From: an uncultured Eubacteriales bacterium
GTDB lineage: Bacteria; Bacillota; Clostridia; Peptostreptococcales; Anaerovoracaceae
Direction of reading: 5' to 3'
Assembly: GCA_902786855.1 (NCBI GenBank)
Contig: CADAEH010000002.1
Span: 124,001 to 188,000, forward strand
Length of the DNA stretch: 64,000 nt
Shown: one piece after another, positions 34,912 through 44,937 of the stretch
Numbering within the stretch: the first letter of the stretch is position 1
Layout: every line of letters begins with the position of its first letter
Notes under the pieces: model-generated
The model's database searches: none
The model's input: the letters and a program-made list of their open reading frames with translations, nothing else
Told to the model about the DNA's origin: nothing
Translations under genes and position numbers: made by a program

Positions 34912-36189
34912 TTACTTAGCTTCAGCTTCTTCTGCTGCCTTCTTTTCTCTGAGGAACTTAACAACATCGTCGATTCTGTGTGCAACATTGCGGAAATCAT
35001 CTTCAAGATATCCTCTGGTTGTCATAGGAGCTGTTCCGATACGAACTCCGGATGTCTGGAATGGTGATCTCTTCTCGTTAGGAACGCAGTTCTTGTTAAG
35101 TGTGATTCCTACCTCATCGCAAGCAGCCTGAAGTTCCTTGCCTGAGAATGGCTCGTCCAGAAGATCGAGCAGGAATACATGGTTGTCTGTTCCGCCTGTA
35201 ACGATCTTATATCCCATCTTGATGAATTCATCTGCAAGTGCTGCGCAGTTAAGTCTTACCTGACGTGCATAATCTTTGAATTCAGGCTTAAGAGCTTCCT
35301 CAGCACAGACAGCCTTACCTGCGATGATGTGGCAGAGCGGGCCGCCCTGTGCATATGGGAATACAGCTGAGTCAACCTTCTTAGCGAGATCAGTTCTTGC
35401 GAAGATCAGACCTCCTCTTGGTCCTCTGAGTGTCTTGTGGGTAGTTGTTGTTACGATGTCAGCATAGCCGAATGGTGATGGATGCTCTCCGGCAGCTACA
35501 AGACCTGCGATGTGAGCCATGTCTACCATGAAGTATGCTCCGACTTCCTTTGCGATCTCAGCGAATGCAGGGAAATCTATGATCCTTGCATAAGCGGATG
35601 CACCTGTAAGGATCAGCTTAGGCTTGAACTCGAGAGCTTTCTTCCTGACATCTTCCATGTCAATGCGTCCGTTGTCGTCTACATCATAGGAAATGACATT
35701 GTAGAGCTTACCACTGAAGTTAACACCGGAACCGTGTGTAAGGTGTCCGCCGTTGTCGAGGCTCAGACCGAGAATGGTATCACCTGGCTCCAGAACTGCC
35801 TTATATGCAGCAAAGTTAGCCTGTGAACCTGAATGAGGCTGAACGTTTACGTGATAATCAGTGTTGAATACCTTTCTCCACAGATCACAGCAGTACTCTT
35901 CCAGCTGGTCTACGATGATAGTTCCGCCGTAGTATCTGCCCTTGTTTCCGGAATATCTCTTGACTGGAGCCTGAGGATAACCCTCAGCATACTTCCATGA
36001 GAGGCAGCTTCCGCATGCAGCCATTACAGCTTCAGAGCAGTAGTTCTCAGATGCGATGAGTTCTACGTTGTTCTTCTGTCTCAGATATTCCTGATTAACG
36101 TAATCTGCAACTTTCTCGGAGCTCTTGCGAATCTCCTCAACGATCATCTGGTTATAGTTGCTGTTGTCGTTTCCGTTTCTGTCAAACAT
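34912..36189 (-). CDS. glyA: Serine hydroxymethyltransferase
   Basis: The enzyme interconverts serine and glycine, loading tetrahydrofolate with a one-carbon unit. The 425-residue protein has the PLP Lys in [14 protein letters not shown] near 240, and [14 protein letters not shown] and [16 protein letters not shown] near the N-terminus. folC lies directly upstream (32 bases), so the two folate genes form a unit. A good ribosome site (GAAAGGAT) precedes the ATG. Confidence 0.96.
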   Translation of the reverse strand: MFDRNGNDNSNYNQMIVEEIRKSSEKVADYVNQEYLRQKNNVELIASENYCSEAVMAACGSCLSWKYAEGYPQAPVKRYSGNKGRYYGGTIIVDQLEEYCCDLWRKVFNTDYHVNVQPHSGSQANFAAYKAVLEPGDTILGLSLDNGGHLTHGSGVNFSGKLYNVISYDVDDNGRIDMEDVRKKALEFKPKLILTGASAYARIIDFPAFAEIAKEVGAYFMVDMAHIAGLVAAGEHPSPFGYADIVTTTTHKTLRGPRGGLIFARTDLAKKVDSAVFPYAQGGPLCHIIAGKAVCAEEALKPEFKDYARQVRLNCAALADEFIKMGYKIVTGGTDNHVFLLDLLDEPFSGKELQAACDEVGITLNKNCVPNEKRSPFQTSGVRIGTAPMTTRGYLEDDFRNVAHRIDDVVKFLREKKAAEEAEAK

Positions 36190-36221
36190 TTTCCTGTTAT
36201 CCTTTCGCTAACAAACTTGCA

Positions 36222-37421
36222 TTAATTATTAAAGAAATAACCTCTCATGGTACCGGCCAGATAGATAGAGCCGGTAATCAGAATACATTCAAAATCCGAA
36301 GCCATTGCTTCACTGAATGCCTCCTCAGCAGATTGATAATATGTGCATCCGCGCCCTGCGTCGGCGAACATCCCGGCAAGTGTCTCAGGATCTTCCGCTC
36401 GTTCATAGTCGATTGCAACAGCAGCGAAGCTCACACCTCTCATATTCCCTTTCCCTGTCAGTAATTGTACCATACGACGGGAATTCTTGTCTCTCATACA
36501 GCCAAAAATTAATAATGTTCTTTTTATGTTCTTTTCGCGTGCGAAACGTGAAAAGGTCGTAATAAGTGCCTCGATGGCATCAGGATTGTGAGAGCCGTCA
36601 ATTATCCAGTATGGTTTCTCGCTTATGACCTCAAATCTACCGGGATTTACAGCCTTGGCAAGACCGGTTGCAATAGCTTCTTCAGACACATCTATACCTG
36701 CCGCTTTTATTGCCTCAGCAGCCGTAGCGGCATTTCTCAGCTGATGCTCTCCCTTCATCGCCAGACTGTATTTTCTGTAATTGTCGAGGAGCATAGATAC
36801 ATCGGTAAAAGTGCATCCGTTTTCCTCAGCCGTTCTGCGAAGTATATTCTTGACAGACAGATCAGGGGTCTGGCTTACAACCGGTACTCCCGGCTTGATG
36901 ATACCAGCCTTTTCTCTTGTGATCCTGAAGATGGTATTCCCGAGCGACTGTGTGTGATCAAGACCTATCTGAGTGAATACGCTCACGACAGGATCCTTTA
37001 TCGTATTGGTCATGTCGAGGCGACCGCCGACTCCGCATTCAAGCACAACGTAGTCAGGCTTAGTCTCAGCAAAATAAAGATATGCTGCAGCAGTATAGAT
37101 CATAAATACTGAAGAATACTCAGCATCTATCTCATGTATGACATCACGCACTCTGTCCATCAACTCATCAAAATGATCCTGTGGAATCATTTTGTGAAAG
37201 CCTTTATCCCATACCTGCACCCTCTCCGCTTCAAGCTCAAGATGAGGTGAAGTGTACAGCCCGACAGAGTATCCGGCTTCCTCAAGGATCGAAGCCATCA
37301 TAATCGCAACAGAGCCTTTCCCATTGGTCCCCGCTATATGTATCGCCTTGAAGTCGCGCTCCGGATTACCCAGAACGGACAAGACATCTTTCATTATCCC
37401 GAATGCTACCGGATTAGGCAT
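36222..37421 (-). CDS. folC: Folylpolyglutamate synthase / dihydrofolate synthase, short N-terminus
   Basis: FolC adds glutamates to folates. The 399-residue protein has the P-loop IHIAGTNGKGSVA near 27-39, TSPHLELEAERVQV, ECGVGGRLDMTN, and the Mur-ligase-like C-terminal domain with IIDGSHNPDAIEALI. Most relatives carry about 20-25 more residues before the P-loop strand (the helix with the YxxALxYI motif); here an in-frame stop is only ten codons upstream of the chosen ATG, so this segment is truly absent from the frame. GGAG lies five bases before the ATG. Confidence 0.9.
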   Translation of the reverse strand: MPNPVAFGIMKDVLSVLGNPERDFKAIHIAGTNGKGSVAIMMASILEEAGYSVGLYTSPHLELEAERVQVWDKGFHKMIPQDHFDELMDRVRDVIHEIDAEYSSVFMIYTAAAYLYFAETKPDYVVLECGVGGRLDMTNTIKDPVVSVFTQIGLDHTQSLGNTIFRITREKAGIIKPGVPVVSQTPDLSVKNILRRTAEENGCTFTDVSMLLDNYRKYSLAMKGEHQLRNAATAAEAIKAAGIDVSEEAIATGLAKAVNPGRFEVISEKPYWIIDGSHNPDAIEALITTFSRFAREKNIKRTLLIFGCMRDKNSRRMVQLLTGKGNMRGVSFAAVAIDYERAEDPETLAGMFADAGRGCTYYQSAEEAFSEAMASDFECILITGSIYLAGTMRGYFFNN

Positions 37422-37466
37422 TGATCTCCATCCCTGTCCCTGCCGCAGTTAAACGGCTGATCTTTA

Positions 37467-40136
37467 TTATTTATCTGTTAATGCTGTAAGTCTTGCGGTG
37501 ACAGTATCAAGCATTTCCTGATACTTGATGCCCTTGGCTCTTTCTTCTTCGACAACTGCTGCCGGGGCCTTCGATACGAATCCCTGGTTGGAGAGTTTCT
37601 TTTCAACTCTCATGACCTCACCTTCAAGTCTCTTCTTCTCTCTGGTGAGACGCTCGATCTCTGCAGCCTTGTCAACAAGTTCATCGAGCTTAACAGCAAT
37701 CTCGGCACCGTCTATGACTGCTGTCATGACATCTGAAGGCATCTCATAGTCGCTGCCTTTGATATCGATATTTATTACGTTTGCAAGCTTTCTTACTCTC
37801 TCTTCAACTGTAGAGATCTCGTCAGCGAGTCTGTCTGTCTTGATTATCAGATTCAGCTTCTTTGCCGGTGCAGCATCTGCTTCTGCTCTGATATTACGCA
37901 CAGCTTTTGTAACAGCCATCGTAGCATTGATCCTCTTCACAGACTTCGCATAATCCATGGCAGGATCATATACCGGCCAGTCTGCTCGAATAAGCATAGC
38001 ATCTCTGCCGGTCTTTCCGTCATCGTGAGGCAGTGAACCCCAGATCTCTTCCGTGATGAACGGCATAAACGGATGCAGGAACTTCAGGAGATCCTTCAGT
38101 ACCTTGGTGAGTACGTATCTGGCGATCTTCTTGTCCTCTTCATCATCGCCGTAAAGCCTGCTCTTGACCATTTCGATGTACCAGTCACAGTAAACGTCCC
38201 AGATGAGTTCGTATACCTTCTGACCGGCAAGACCGAGTTCGAATTTGTCAAGCATTTCAGTGATGTACTTCGCGCCTTCATTTGCCATCTGGAGTATCCA
38301 CTTATCCTCGTGCCTAAGCTTTGACTCATCATACTCCATAGGCAGCCAGTTGCCATCTTCATCCTGAAGATTCATTATGGTGAATCTGGAAGCGTTCCAG
38401 AGCTTGTTGGCGAAATTACGTGCAGCTTCTATCCTCTTTGGAATATAACGGGTATCGTTGCCCGGTGAGATGCCCGTGCATAGCATAAATCTCAGAGCAT
38501 CAGCTCCATACTGGTCGATAGATTCGAGAGGATCAACACCGTTGCCAAGAGACTTACTCATCTTACGGCCCTGTTCATCACGTACCAGACCGTGAACGAA
38601 TACATAATCAAAAGGCGCATCTCCCATGCATTCATAGCCCGAAAATACCATCCTGACTACCCAGAAAAATATGATATCGTATCCGGTTACAAGCACGTTA
38701 TTAGGATAGAAATATTCGAGTTCAGGTGTCTTCTCCGGCCAGCCGAGTGTCGAGAACGGCCAGAGAGCTGAGCTGAACCATGTATCCAGAACATCTTCAT
38801 CCTGTGTGAAGTGTCTACATCCGCATTTAGGACAGACTTCCGGCATTTTCTCTGCGACAACGATCTCACCGCATTCATCGCAGTAATAAGCAGGTATCCT
38901 GTGCCCCCACCAGAGTTGACGGCTTATGCACCAGTCTCTGATCTCGTACAGCCATCTCAGATAGACCTTGCCGAAACGCTCAGGTACGAACTTCATGCGG
39001 CCGGATTCGACTGCTTTGATCGCAGGTTTCGCGAGCTCATCCATTTTTACGAACCACTGGTCGCTCATCATAGGCTCGACCGCGCTGTGGCATCTGTAGC
39101 ACTTGCCGACAGGGATCTCCAGATCCTCAGTCTTTACAAGGAAACCGGCATCCGAGAGATCTTTTACCCATGCTTTGCGGCACTCGTATCTGTCCATGCC
39201 CTCATACTTACCGGCATACTCATTCATCGTAGCGTCGTCATTCATGCAGGAGATGATCTCAAGATCGTGTCTCTGTCCTACTTCAAAGTCGTTAGGGTCG
39301 TGGGCAGGGGTGATCTTGACCGCACCGGTACCCTTTTCAGGATCCGGATACTCATCAGCTATTACAGGGATCTCTCTGCCGACTATAGGCAGGATGACAG
39401 TCTTTCCAACGATATCCTTATATCTTTCATCGCTCGGATGTACCGCGATCGCAATATCTCCGAACATTGTCTCAGGTCTTGATGTTGCGACAGTGATGCC
39501 CTCGCCGCCGTCTGCTGCAGGATATCTGAAGTACCAGTACTTGCCGTTTTCATCCTCATGCTCTACCTCTGCATCTGACAGTGAGGTTTTGCAGTCAGGA
39601 CACCAGTTGATCAGGCGATTGCCCTTATAGATCCAGCCCTTTTTATACAGATTCAGGAAAAATCTGACAACAGCCTTATTGCACTGTTCATCCATAGTGA
39701 AGCGCTCGCGATTCCAGTCACAGGAATCACCGAGCTTACGGCACTGCTTTGTGATACGTCCGCCGTACTCTTTTTTCCATGCCCAGGCATGCTCAAGAAA
39801 CTCTTCTCTGTCGAAATCCCGCTTGTCTCTCCCGGTCTTCTCGCGCAGTTCATTTGCAACCTTCACCTCGGTCGCGATACTGGCATGATCTGAACCCGGC
39901 AGCCACAGAGCGCTATAACCCTGCATCCTCTTCCAGCGTGTCAGAACATCCTGCAGTGTCTGGTCGAGTGCATGGCCCATATGAAGCTGCCCTGTGATAT
40001 TCGGAGGCGGCATTACGATAGTGAATGGTTCCTTGTCAGGATCGACATCCGCTTCGAACGCACCGCTCTTCTCCCACATCTCATAGATGCGGTCTTCGAA
40101 ATCTTTAGGATTGTAGGTCTTTGCTAAGTTTTTCAT
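37467..40136 (-). CDS. valS: Valyl-tRNA synthetase
   Basis: A class I synthetase of 889 residues with the HIGH-type motif PPPNITGQLHMGHALDQ near 40, KMSKSLGNGVDP near 525, the editing CP1 domain (TSRPETMFGDIAI), and the C-terminal coiled-coil arm from about 820 (AAEIERLTREKKRLEGEVMR). A zinc-type CDECGE...CPKCGC pair lies near 420. It precedes folC. A valine tRNA pair (TAC and GAC) is encoded elsewhere in this window. Confidence 0.97.
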   Translation of the reverse strand: MKNLAKTYNPKDFEDRIYEMWEKSGAFEADVDPDKEPFTIVMPPPNITGQLHMGHALDQTLQDVLTRWKRMQGYSALWLPGSDHASIATEVKVANELREKTGRDKRDFDREEFLEHAWAWKKEYGGRITKQCRKLGDSCDWNRERFTMDEQCNKAVVRFFLNLYKKGWIYKGNRLINWCPDCKTSLSDAEVEHEDENGKYWYFRYPAADGGEGITVATSRPETMFGDIAIAVHPSDERYKDIVGKTVILPIVGREIPVIADEYPDPEKGTGAVKITPAHDPNDFEVGQRHDLEIISCMNDDATMNEYAGKYEGMDRYECRKAWVKDLSDAGFLVKTEDLEIPVGKCYRCHSAVEPMMSDQWFVKMDELAKPAIKAVESGRMKFVPERFGKVYLRWLYEIRDWCISRQLWWGHRIPAYYCDECGEIVVAEKMPEVCPKCGCRHFTQDEDVLDTWFSSALWPFSTLGWPEKTPELEYFYPNNVLVTGYDIIFFWVVRMVFSGYECMGDAPFDYVFVHGLVRDEQGRKMSKSLGNGVDPLESIDQYGADALRFMLCTGISPGNDTRYIPKRIEAARNFANKLWNASRFTIMNLQDEDGNWLPMEYDESKLRHEDKWILQMANEGAKYITEMLDKFELGLAGQKVYELIWDVYCDWYIEMVKSRLYGDDEEDKKIARYVLTKVLKDLLKFLHPFMPFITEEIWGSLPHDDGKTGRDAMLIRADWPVYDPAMDYAKSVKRINATMAVTKAVRNIRAEADAAPAKKLNLIIKTDRLADEISTVEERVRKLANVINIDIKGSDYEMPSDVMTAVIDGAEIAVKLDELVDKAAEIERLTREKKRLEGEVMRVEKKLSNQGFVSKAPAAVVEEERAKGIKYQEMLDTVTARLTALTDK

Positions 40137-40178
40137 GTGAAAGTGTTCTCCGTTATCTATTGTAATTATATTAATTAT

Positions 40179-40880
40179 CTAGTAGTTACTGTACTCGCTC
40201 TCATTATTGAGTACATGGTGCCTTATCCTCGACATCCTCTCATCCACTTCATGAAGGTCTTGTGCACACTCTTTTAATGCATTGACGATTTCCTGAGAAA
40301 GATCACCTTTATTCTTGTATCTCAGCTCATGTTCAAGGCTTGCCCAGGCATCCATAGCAATGCTGCGGAACTGGATCTCGACAGGAACGATCTTTTTCCT
40401 TCTGACCAGATAAACAGGGACAGCGACAACCATATGAAGGCTCCTGTAACCGCTTTCTTTAGGATTATCACAATAGTCCTTCATCCTTATGAGTTGGACA
40501 TCTTCCTGACTCAGAAGCAGGCCGGACATCGTGTGCAGATCTTCTTCATAGTTGCAAACCACCCTGACACCTGCAATGTCAAGGATCTCCCGTTTAATGC
40601 GGTCTATATTGTTCAGAGGGTCTTCTATGCCATATCTTACAGCCTTCTCAAGGATGCTCTCAAAGGATTTAAGCCTTGACTGGATATGGTGGATAGGCAT
40701 ATATGAATACTTCTTATCAAAGTCGTCAGAAAGGATCTGAAGCTTGGTCTCCATCTCCTTTATTGCAGAGTTGTACAGCAAGCTGATATCATTGATAGCT
40801 TCCTGAAGTTCCTCGTCAGTTCCTTTATACCGAGGCATCTTCTCGCGTATCCTGTCAGCGCGATAGTATCTGAAAGGCAT
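40179..40880 (-). CDS. Small alarmone synthetase (RelQ/YjbM-like)
   Basis: A 233-residue single-domain (p)ppGpp synthetase. The RelA/SpoT synthetase motif is seen as IKREILDIAGVRVVCNYEED near 90 and KESGYRSLHMVV near 150; there is no HD hydrolase domain and no ACT/TGS regulatory part. The length and C-terminal helical tail fit RelQ. It has its own extended -10 promoter, so alarmone production could be controlled apart from the long RSH enzyme. Confidence 0.9.
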   Translation of the reverse strand: MPFRYYRADRIREKMPRYKGTDEELQEAINDISLLYNSAIKEMETKLQILSDDFDKKYSYMPIHHIQSRLKSFESILEKAVRYGIEDPLNNIDRIKREILDIAGVRVVCNYEEDLHTMSGLLLSQEDVQLIRMKDYCDNPKESGYRSLHMVVAVPVYLVRRKKIVPVEIQFRSIAMDAWASLEHELRYKNKGDLSQEIVNALKECAQDLHEVDERMSRIRHHVLNNESEYSNY

Positions 40881-40915
40881 ATAGTGTCTCTCCTTAAGTG
40901 AAATTTAACCTATTT

Positions 40916-40924
40916 ATTATAGCA
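40916..40924 (-). promoter_or_regulatory. Extended -10 promoter of the alarmone synthetase gene
   Basis: TGC-TATAAT on the minus strand (TATAAT at 40916-40921), about 36 bases before the start codon, with AAGGAGAG as ribosome site. Confidence 0.5.
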
Positions 40925-41031
40925 TAAACACCCTTTATAACGCACTATAAATGTGCCTTATGAGAATAGTCATTTCCGGGTTGAGATGGTCCAGCCCGGC
41001 ACACACGGCTCTCTTATCTGCGGTCTGAGTT

Positions 41032-41910
41032 CTATTCTCTTTCTGCCATTATTGCTTCAAGTTCTTCTATGCTGTATTTATAAGCAGAGTTGCAGAAATA
41101 GCACTTGACCTCTATCTCCTCACCATCATTGATGATATCTCGAAGATCCTGTGTGCTTATCGTGGCAAGTGCTGAAGCGACCTTCTCCTTTGAACATCCA
41201 CAGTAATATCTCACCGGAAGCTTTTCGGTTATCTTAAGATCAAGAGTGCCAAGAAGATGCTCGAGTATATCCTCAGGAGTCATGCCTTTGTCCATCATCG
41301 CCGTTACCGGCTGTGACTGAGATACTGCCTTTTCAATCGATGATATTGTCTCCTCATCAGCATCAGGCATTAACTGGATGATGAATCCGCCTGCATGTTT
41401 TACCGAACTATCTGTATCCACCATCACTCCAAGTCCGACAGCTGACGGAGTCTGCTCTGAAACAGTAAAATAGTATGCCAGATCATCACCGATCTCACCT
41501 GTCTGGATCTCAACACTCCCATTGTACGGTTCCTTAAGACCGAGATCCATGCTGACAGTCAGGAGTCCACGCCCGACTGCACTGCCGACATCAAGTTTAC
41601 CAGCATATTTGCGAGGTATGTCCACCGCTGGATTTGCCGGAAAGCCTTTTACATTACCATGACTGTCCACAGTAACTGTCATCTGACCTATCGGGCCGTC
41701 ACCTTTCATCATAAGAGTGAGCTTGTCCTTCTCACCTTTCATCATAGATCCCATCATGGCGCCCGCGCTCAGAAGTCTCCCGAGTGCAGCAGTCACAACA
41801 GGCAGAGTATGATGTATCTCTCTGGCTTCTGCTGTAAGCTGCGTGGACCTGATGGCAAAAGCCCTTACGGTTTCATTTGCAGCAGTTGCCCTGATTATAT
41901 AATCATTCAT
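41032..41910 (-). CDS. hslO: Redox-switch chaperone Hsp33
   Basis: Hsp33 is activated by oxidation and holds unfolded proteins. The 292-residue protein has GRLLSAGAMMGSMMKGE near 45 and the zinc-binding cysteines YYCGCSKEK near 240 and KCYFCNSAY near 272, the CxC/CxxC redox switch. It follows the aminopeptidase gene by 18 bases with a GGGAG site. Oxygen-stress defence suits an anaerobe. Confidence 0.95.
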   Translation of the reverse strand: MNDYIIRATAANETVRAFAIRSTQLTAEAREIHHTLPVVTAALGRLLSAGAMMGSMMKGEKDKLTLMMKGDGPIGQMTVTVDSHGNVKGFPANPAVDIPRKYAGKLDVGSAVGRGLLTVSMDLGLKEPYNGSVEIQTGEIGDDLAYYFTVSEQTPSAVGLGVMVDTDSSVKHAGGFIIQLMPDADEETISSIEKAVSQSQPVTAMMDKGMTPEDILEHLLGTLDLKITEKLPVRYYCGCSKEKVASALATISTQDLRDIINDGEEIEVKCYFCNSAYKYSIEELEAIMAERE

Positions 41911-41928
41911 TTTATTCTCCCTTGTATA

Positions 41929-43926
41929 TCAATATATCGGTTTGGTTGCACCGATCAGGTATTCAGCTGTTTTTTCGTCAACTAATGGCAAAAGTCTGTC
42001 CTTTACCCATCTGTGATAGTCATTGATCCAGGCGATCTCATCATCGCTTAGCATCGATGTATTGATTGCCTCTCTTTCATAAGGAACACATGTGATCGGT
42101 TCGCTGATCAGGGTACCTTCAGGCATATCTGTCAGATCGTCTGCATATTTGATGAGTATTTCATTCTCGATCCTGATACCATATTCTCCGGCTTTGTAAT
42201 ATCCAGGCTCATTGGAAATGATCATTCCGGCTCTGAGTCCATGAGGATCATCTTTGTCTGTTCTCCTGATGCCTGCAGGGCCCTCGTGTACAGACAGAAC
42301 ATGCCCTACGCCATGCGCTACTCCGTGGTTGAAATCCAGTCCTGCGTCCTGCAGCGCATCCCTTGAGACCTGATCCAGCTGTTTCATGGTCGTATCAGGT
42401 GTTATCACATATCTTGACAAGGCTATGTGCCCCTGCAGGACCCGTGTATAGTTGTCGATCATCTCCTGTGACAGCGGTCCGACTGCGATGGTTCTGGTAA
42501 TGTCCGTTGTCCCGTCTATATACTGGCCGCCTGAATCGACAAGGAAAAATCCTTCAGGACGCAGCTCAGCAGCGGTTTCCTCAAGTGGCGAATAATGTAT
42601 TATCGCACCATTAGGTCCGTAACCTGCAATCGTATGGAATGATATGTCAAAACAACCTTCCTTTTCTCTCCTGCATGCTTCAAGATAGTCAGAAGCACTG
42701 ACCTCGTTGAGAATACCCCCGGTCTGTGGATCTTTAAGGTACTTGACACCTGCTTCTTTTACAAAGTTGCCATGTCTTGGATCCATTGCAAACTCACTGC
42801 CATCTCTGAAAGCCTGTGCAGCCAGATCTTTTATCCAGCTGATAAACTCTGTAACAGCAGCTCCATCTTTTATATGAGCATTGCGGGTACATGCGATCTC
42901 AATGTCATTCTTTACTGTTTTCATCAGACTGACCGGTGTAGCTTCATCAATAATGTTATTATGATCAGGCAAATTTATATAAAGTGAGTAGTTTGCAGAT
43001 GATGTATCGAGCCATACTTTAGCGTTTAGAGGAAGTGCTGCTACATCTGAGAAAACATCATCATAATCGCAAATCTCAACAGATTCCAGGCCTCCCGGAA
43101 GTGATGATTTTCCGCCGGTTACATCTAACGTGTTTTGGATCAATTTATCTACTGCTCCCCTCATAACATATAGCCTGACTGTATCCTGGCTCATCAGTAC
43201 ATATGAGAAAAATACCGGCGTATATAAAATATCGTCGCCGCGAAGATTAAGCAGCCATGCTGTCTCCATCAGATCCGTTAAGAGCAGCCAGTCAGCGCCC
43301 TTTTTCTCCATTTCAGAGCGGACCATTTCGATCTTCTGCTCAGCCGTAAGCCCAGCCGAGCTTACAGGCAGTTCCCATATATCAGACGGTATGATCTCAG
43401 GCCGTGGTTCGGCCACACCAGAATTACCCATACTATCCCAGACCAGCCCGCCGAGATCTGCGTCGGCCGTCAGCCTTACTCTCCCATGTTCCTGATCCGC
43501 ATCTGTTCCAGGCAAACCGGAAAATTCTTTTTCAAATTCAAGACCGGTTTTAGCAGGCAGAGTACTTCCGTCAAAGCCTATCCGAAAGTCATCGGTTACA
43601 TGTGTCTTGCCATGTTTTGAGATCAGTTCTTTCATGAATTCAATCACAGTAGGGACCCCGGGTTCTTTCATCTTCATCAGCTGTATACCGCTGCCCTCCA
43701 GTTCAGTCTCTGCCTGCAGGAAAAATCTGCCGTCAGTCCAGATATATGCAGCGTCCTCAGTCACAACCAACTCTTCATTCTCAGAGTGAAGTCCGCTTAG
43801 AAACTCACTGACTTTATAGTGATCGTTCATATATTCCGAACCGTGAGGGTCACTCGATGGAACATAAAAAACATCTATTCCATTTTTATGCATTAGTTTC
43901 TGAAGTTCAATGATCTCTTTTTTCAT
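41929..43926 (-). CDS. Xaa-Pro aminopeptidase (aminopeptidase P, M24B), three-domain form
   Basis: A 665-residue metallopeptidase that removes N-terminal residues before proline. Two creatinase-like domains (about 1-330) precede the pita-bread domain. The metal ligands can be seen: Asp in VDSGGQYIDGTTDITRT, His in GVAHGVGHVLSVHEG, Glu in IISNEPGYYK and Glu in GIRIENEI. The C-terminal DDEIAWINDYHRWV segment is typical of the long eukaryote-like form. No signal peptide, so it is cytosolic. Confidence 0.93.
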   Translation of the reverse strand: MKKEIIELQKLMHKNGIDVFYVPSSDPHGSEYMNDHYKVSEFLSGLHSENEELVVTEDAAYIWTDGRFFLQAETELEGSGIQLMKMKEPGVPTVIEFMKELISKHGKTHVTDDFRIGFDGSTLPAKTGLEFEKEFSGLPGTDADQEHGRVRLTADADLGGLVWDSMGNSGVAEPRPEIIPSDIWELPVSSAGLTAEQKIEMVRSEMEKKGADWLLLTDLMETAWLLNLRGDDILYTPVFFSYVLMSQDTVRLYVMRGAVDKLIQNTLDVTGGKSSLPGGLESVEICDYDDVFSDVAALPLNAKVWLDTSSANYSLYINLPDHNNIIDEATPVSLMKTVKNDIEIACTRNAHIKDGAAVTEFISWIKDLAAQAFRDGSEFAMDPRHGNFVKEAGVKYLKDPQTGGILNEVSASDYLEACRREKEGCFDISFHTIAGYGPNGAIIHYSPLEETAAELRPEGFFLVDSGGQYIDGTTDITRTIAVGPLSQEMIDNYTRVLQGHIALSRYVITPDTTMKQLDQVSRDALQDAGLDFNHGVAHGVGHVLSVHEGPAGIRRTDKDDPHGLRAGMIISNEPGYYKAGEYGIRIENEILIKYADDLTDMPEGTLISEPITCVPYEREAINTSMLSDDEIAWINDYHRWVKDRLLPLVDEKTAEYLIGATKPIY

Positions 43927-43957
43927 ATCGCAATAATCCTTCTTACTATGGGTTTTA

Positions 43958-43984
43958 AAACAAAAAGCCCGCCTATCGGCGGGC
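43958..43984 (-). terminator. Terminator of tRNA-Val(GAC)
   Basis: GCCCGCC/GGCGGGC, 7 bp with a 4-base loop, followed on the minus strand by TTTTTGTTTT, seven bases after the tRNA. Confidence 0.85.
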
Positions 43985-43990
43985 CGTCCT

Positions 43991-44066
43991 TGGTGGCCTA
44001 TATTGGACTTGAACCAATGACCTACAGGTTGTCACCCTGTCGCTCTCCCAACTGAGCTAATAGACC
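43991..44066 (-). tRNA. tRNA-Val(GAC)
   Basis: The anticodon stem ACAGG/CCTGT encloses GTGACAA, so the anticodon is GAC. A73 and CCA are encoded. It stands alone with its own promoter and terminator. Confidence 0.92.
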
Positions 44067-44078
44067 GCTACGAGCGAT

Positions 44079-44107
44079 ATTGTAACACATTGAGTTCCCA
44101 AGTTCAA
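44079..44107 (-). promoter_or_regulatory. Promoter of tRNA-Val(GAC)
   Basis: TTGAAC (44102-44107), 17 bases and TACAAT (44079-44084) on the minus strand, 12 bases before the tRNA gene. It resembles the promoter of the six-tRNA operon. Confidence 0.7.
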
Positions 44108-44147
44108 CACCTAAAGTTTTTTTGATTTTACCGGATGTACCGTTACT

Positions 44148-44912
44148 CTATTTCTCTTTTGATGCTGCATAGTACGGCAGAGCTACGAGCACTATTGCAC
44201 CTATCATATTACCGAGGGTTACTGTGAGGAGATTGTAACAATATCCTCCTATAGTGATTGCTTCATTGCCTCCATTGTTTATCAGGGCCAGAGTCAGCAG
44301 AGTCATATTGGCTACACTGTGCTCGAATCCTGTTGTGAAGAAAGCCAGGATACACCAGAATATCATGATCAGTTTGCCTGATTCCGATTTGCAGCGGAAA
44401 CCGCACCACACGGCAAGGCACACCAGCATGTTACACAGAATGCCTCTTGCCAGCAGCTGCACAAAGCCTGCCGTCATCTTTCCGGCAGCGGCTCCCGTCA
44501 TCGCTGCAAGAGTAGCATCACTGTATAATCCGGTCGCATAGAACAAGATCGCCAGCAGAGCACTGCCAATCAGATTTCCTATCCAGCATATTACCCACAA
44601 TTTTATAACTTCACTTACAGCAACAGTCTTATTCAGCAGTCCTGCAGTCATTACAAAATTGTTTCCTGTGAACAGCTCTGCTCCGGCTATTACTACCAGT
44701 GACAGGGCAACAGCGAAGCAGCTGCCCATGACAAGCTTGGTATAAGGTGCGCCCTGAAGAGCTCCGCTGAGTGTGAAGACAAGCAGGACACCAAAACCGA
44801 CAAACATACCCGCCAGCATAGACAGCATAAAGTATCCGCCCGGTTTGCTTTTGAGCATATTCGATTTTGCAGCCGCACTGTTAGCCGCAGCCAGAAATTC
44901 TTCTTTAAACAT
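44148..44912 (-). CDS. Formate/nitrite transporter family channel (FocA/NirC type)
   Basis: A 254-residue membrane protein with six helices and family motifs: GMFVGFGVLLVF near 37, GAELFTGNNFVMT near 83 and CNMLVCLAVWCGF near 163 with the GFEHSVANM segment near 198, which contains the pore His. These pentameric channels pass formate, nitrite or hydrosulfide. The start at 44912 has GAAAGG seven bases upstream; the ATG at 44927 has no site. It follows the RNase H fusion gene by 25 bases. Formate is plausible for a fermentative anaerobe but is inference. Confidence 0.9.
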   Translation of the reverse strand: MFKEEFLAAANSAAAKSNMLKSKPGGYFMLSMLAGMFVGFGVLLVFTLSGALQGAPYTKLVMGSCFAVALSLVVIAGAELFTGNNFVMTAGLLNKTVAVSEVIKLWVICWIGNLIGSALLAILFYATGLYSDATLAAMTGAAAGKMTAGFVQLLARGILCNMLVCLAVWCGFRCKSESGKLIMIFWCILAFFTTGFEHSVANMTLLTLALINNGGNEAITIGGYCYNLLTVTLGNMIGAIVLVALPYYAASKEK

Positions 44913-44937
44913 CAACAGACCTTTCATTTATGAACAG

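Noticed and set aside
40976-40999. CCGGG/CCCGG hairpin downstream of hslO
   Set aside because: Short stem with a long loop and no T-run; not enough to call a terminator.
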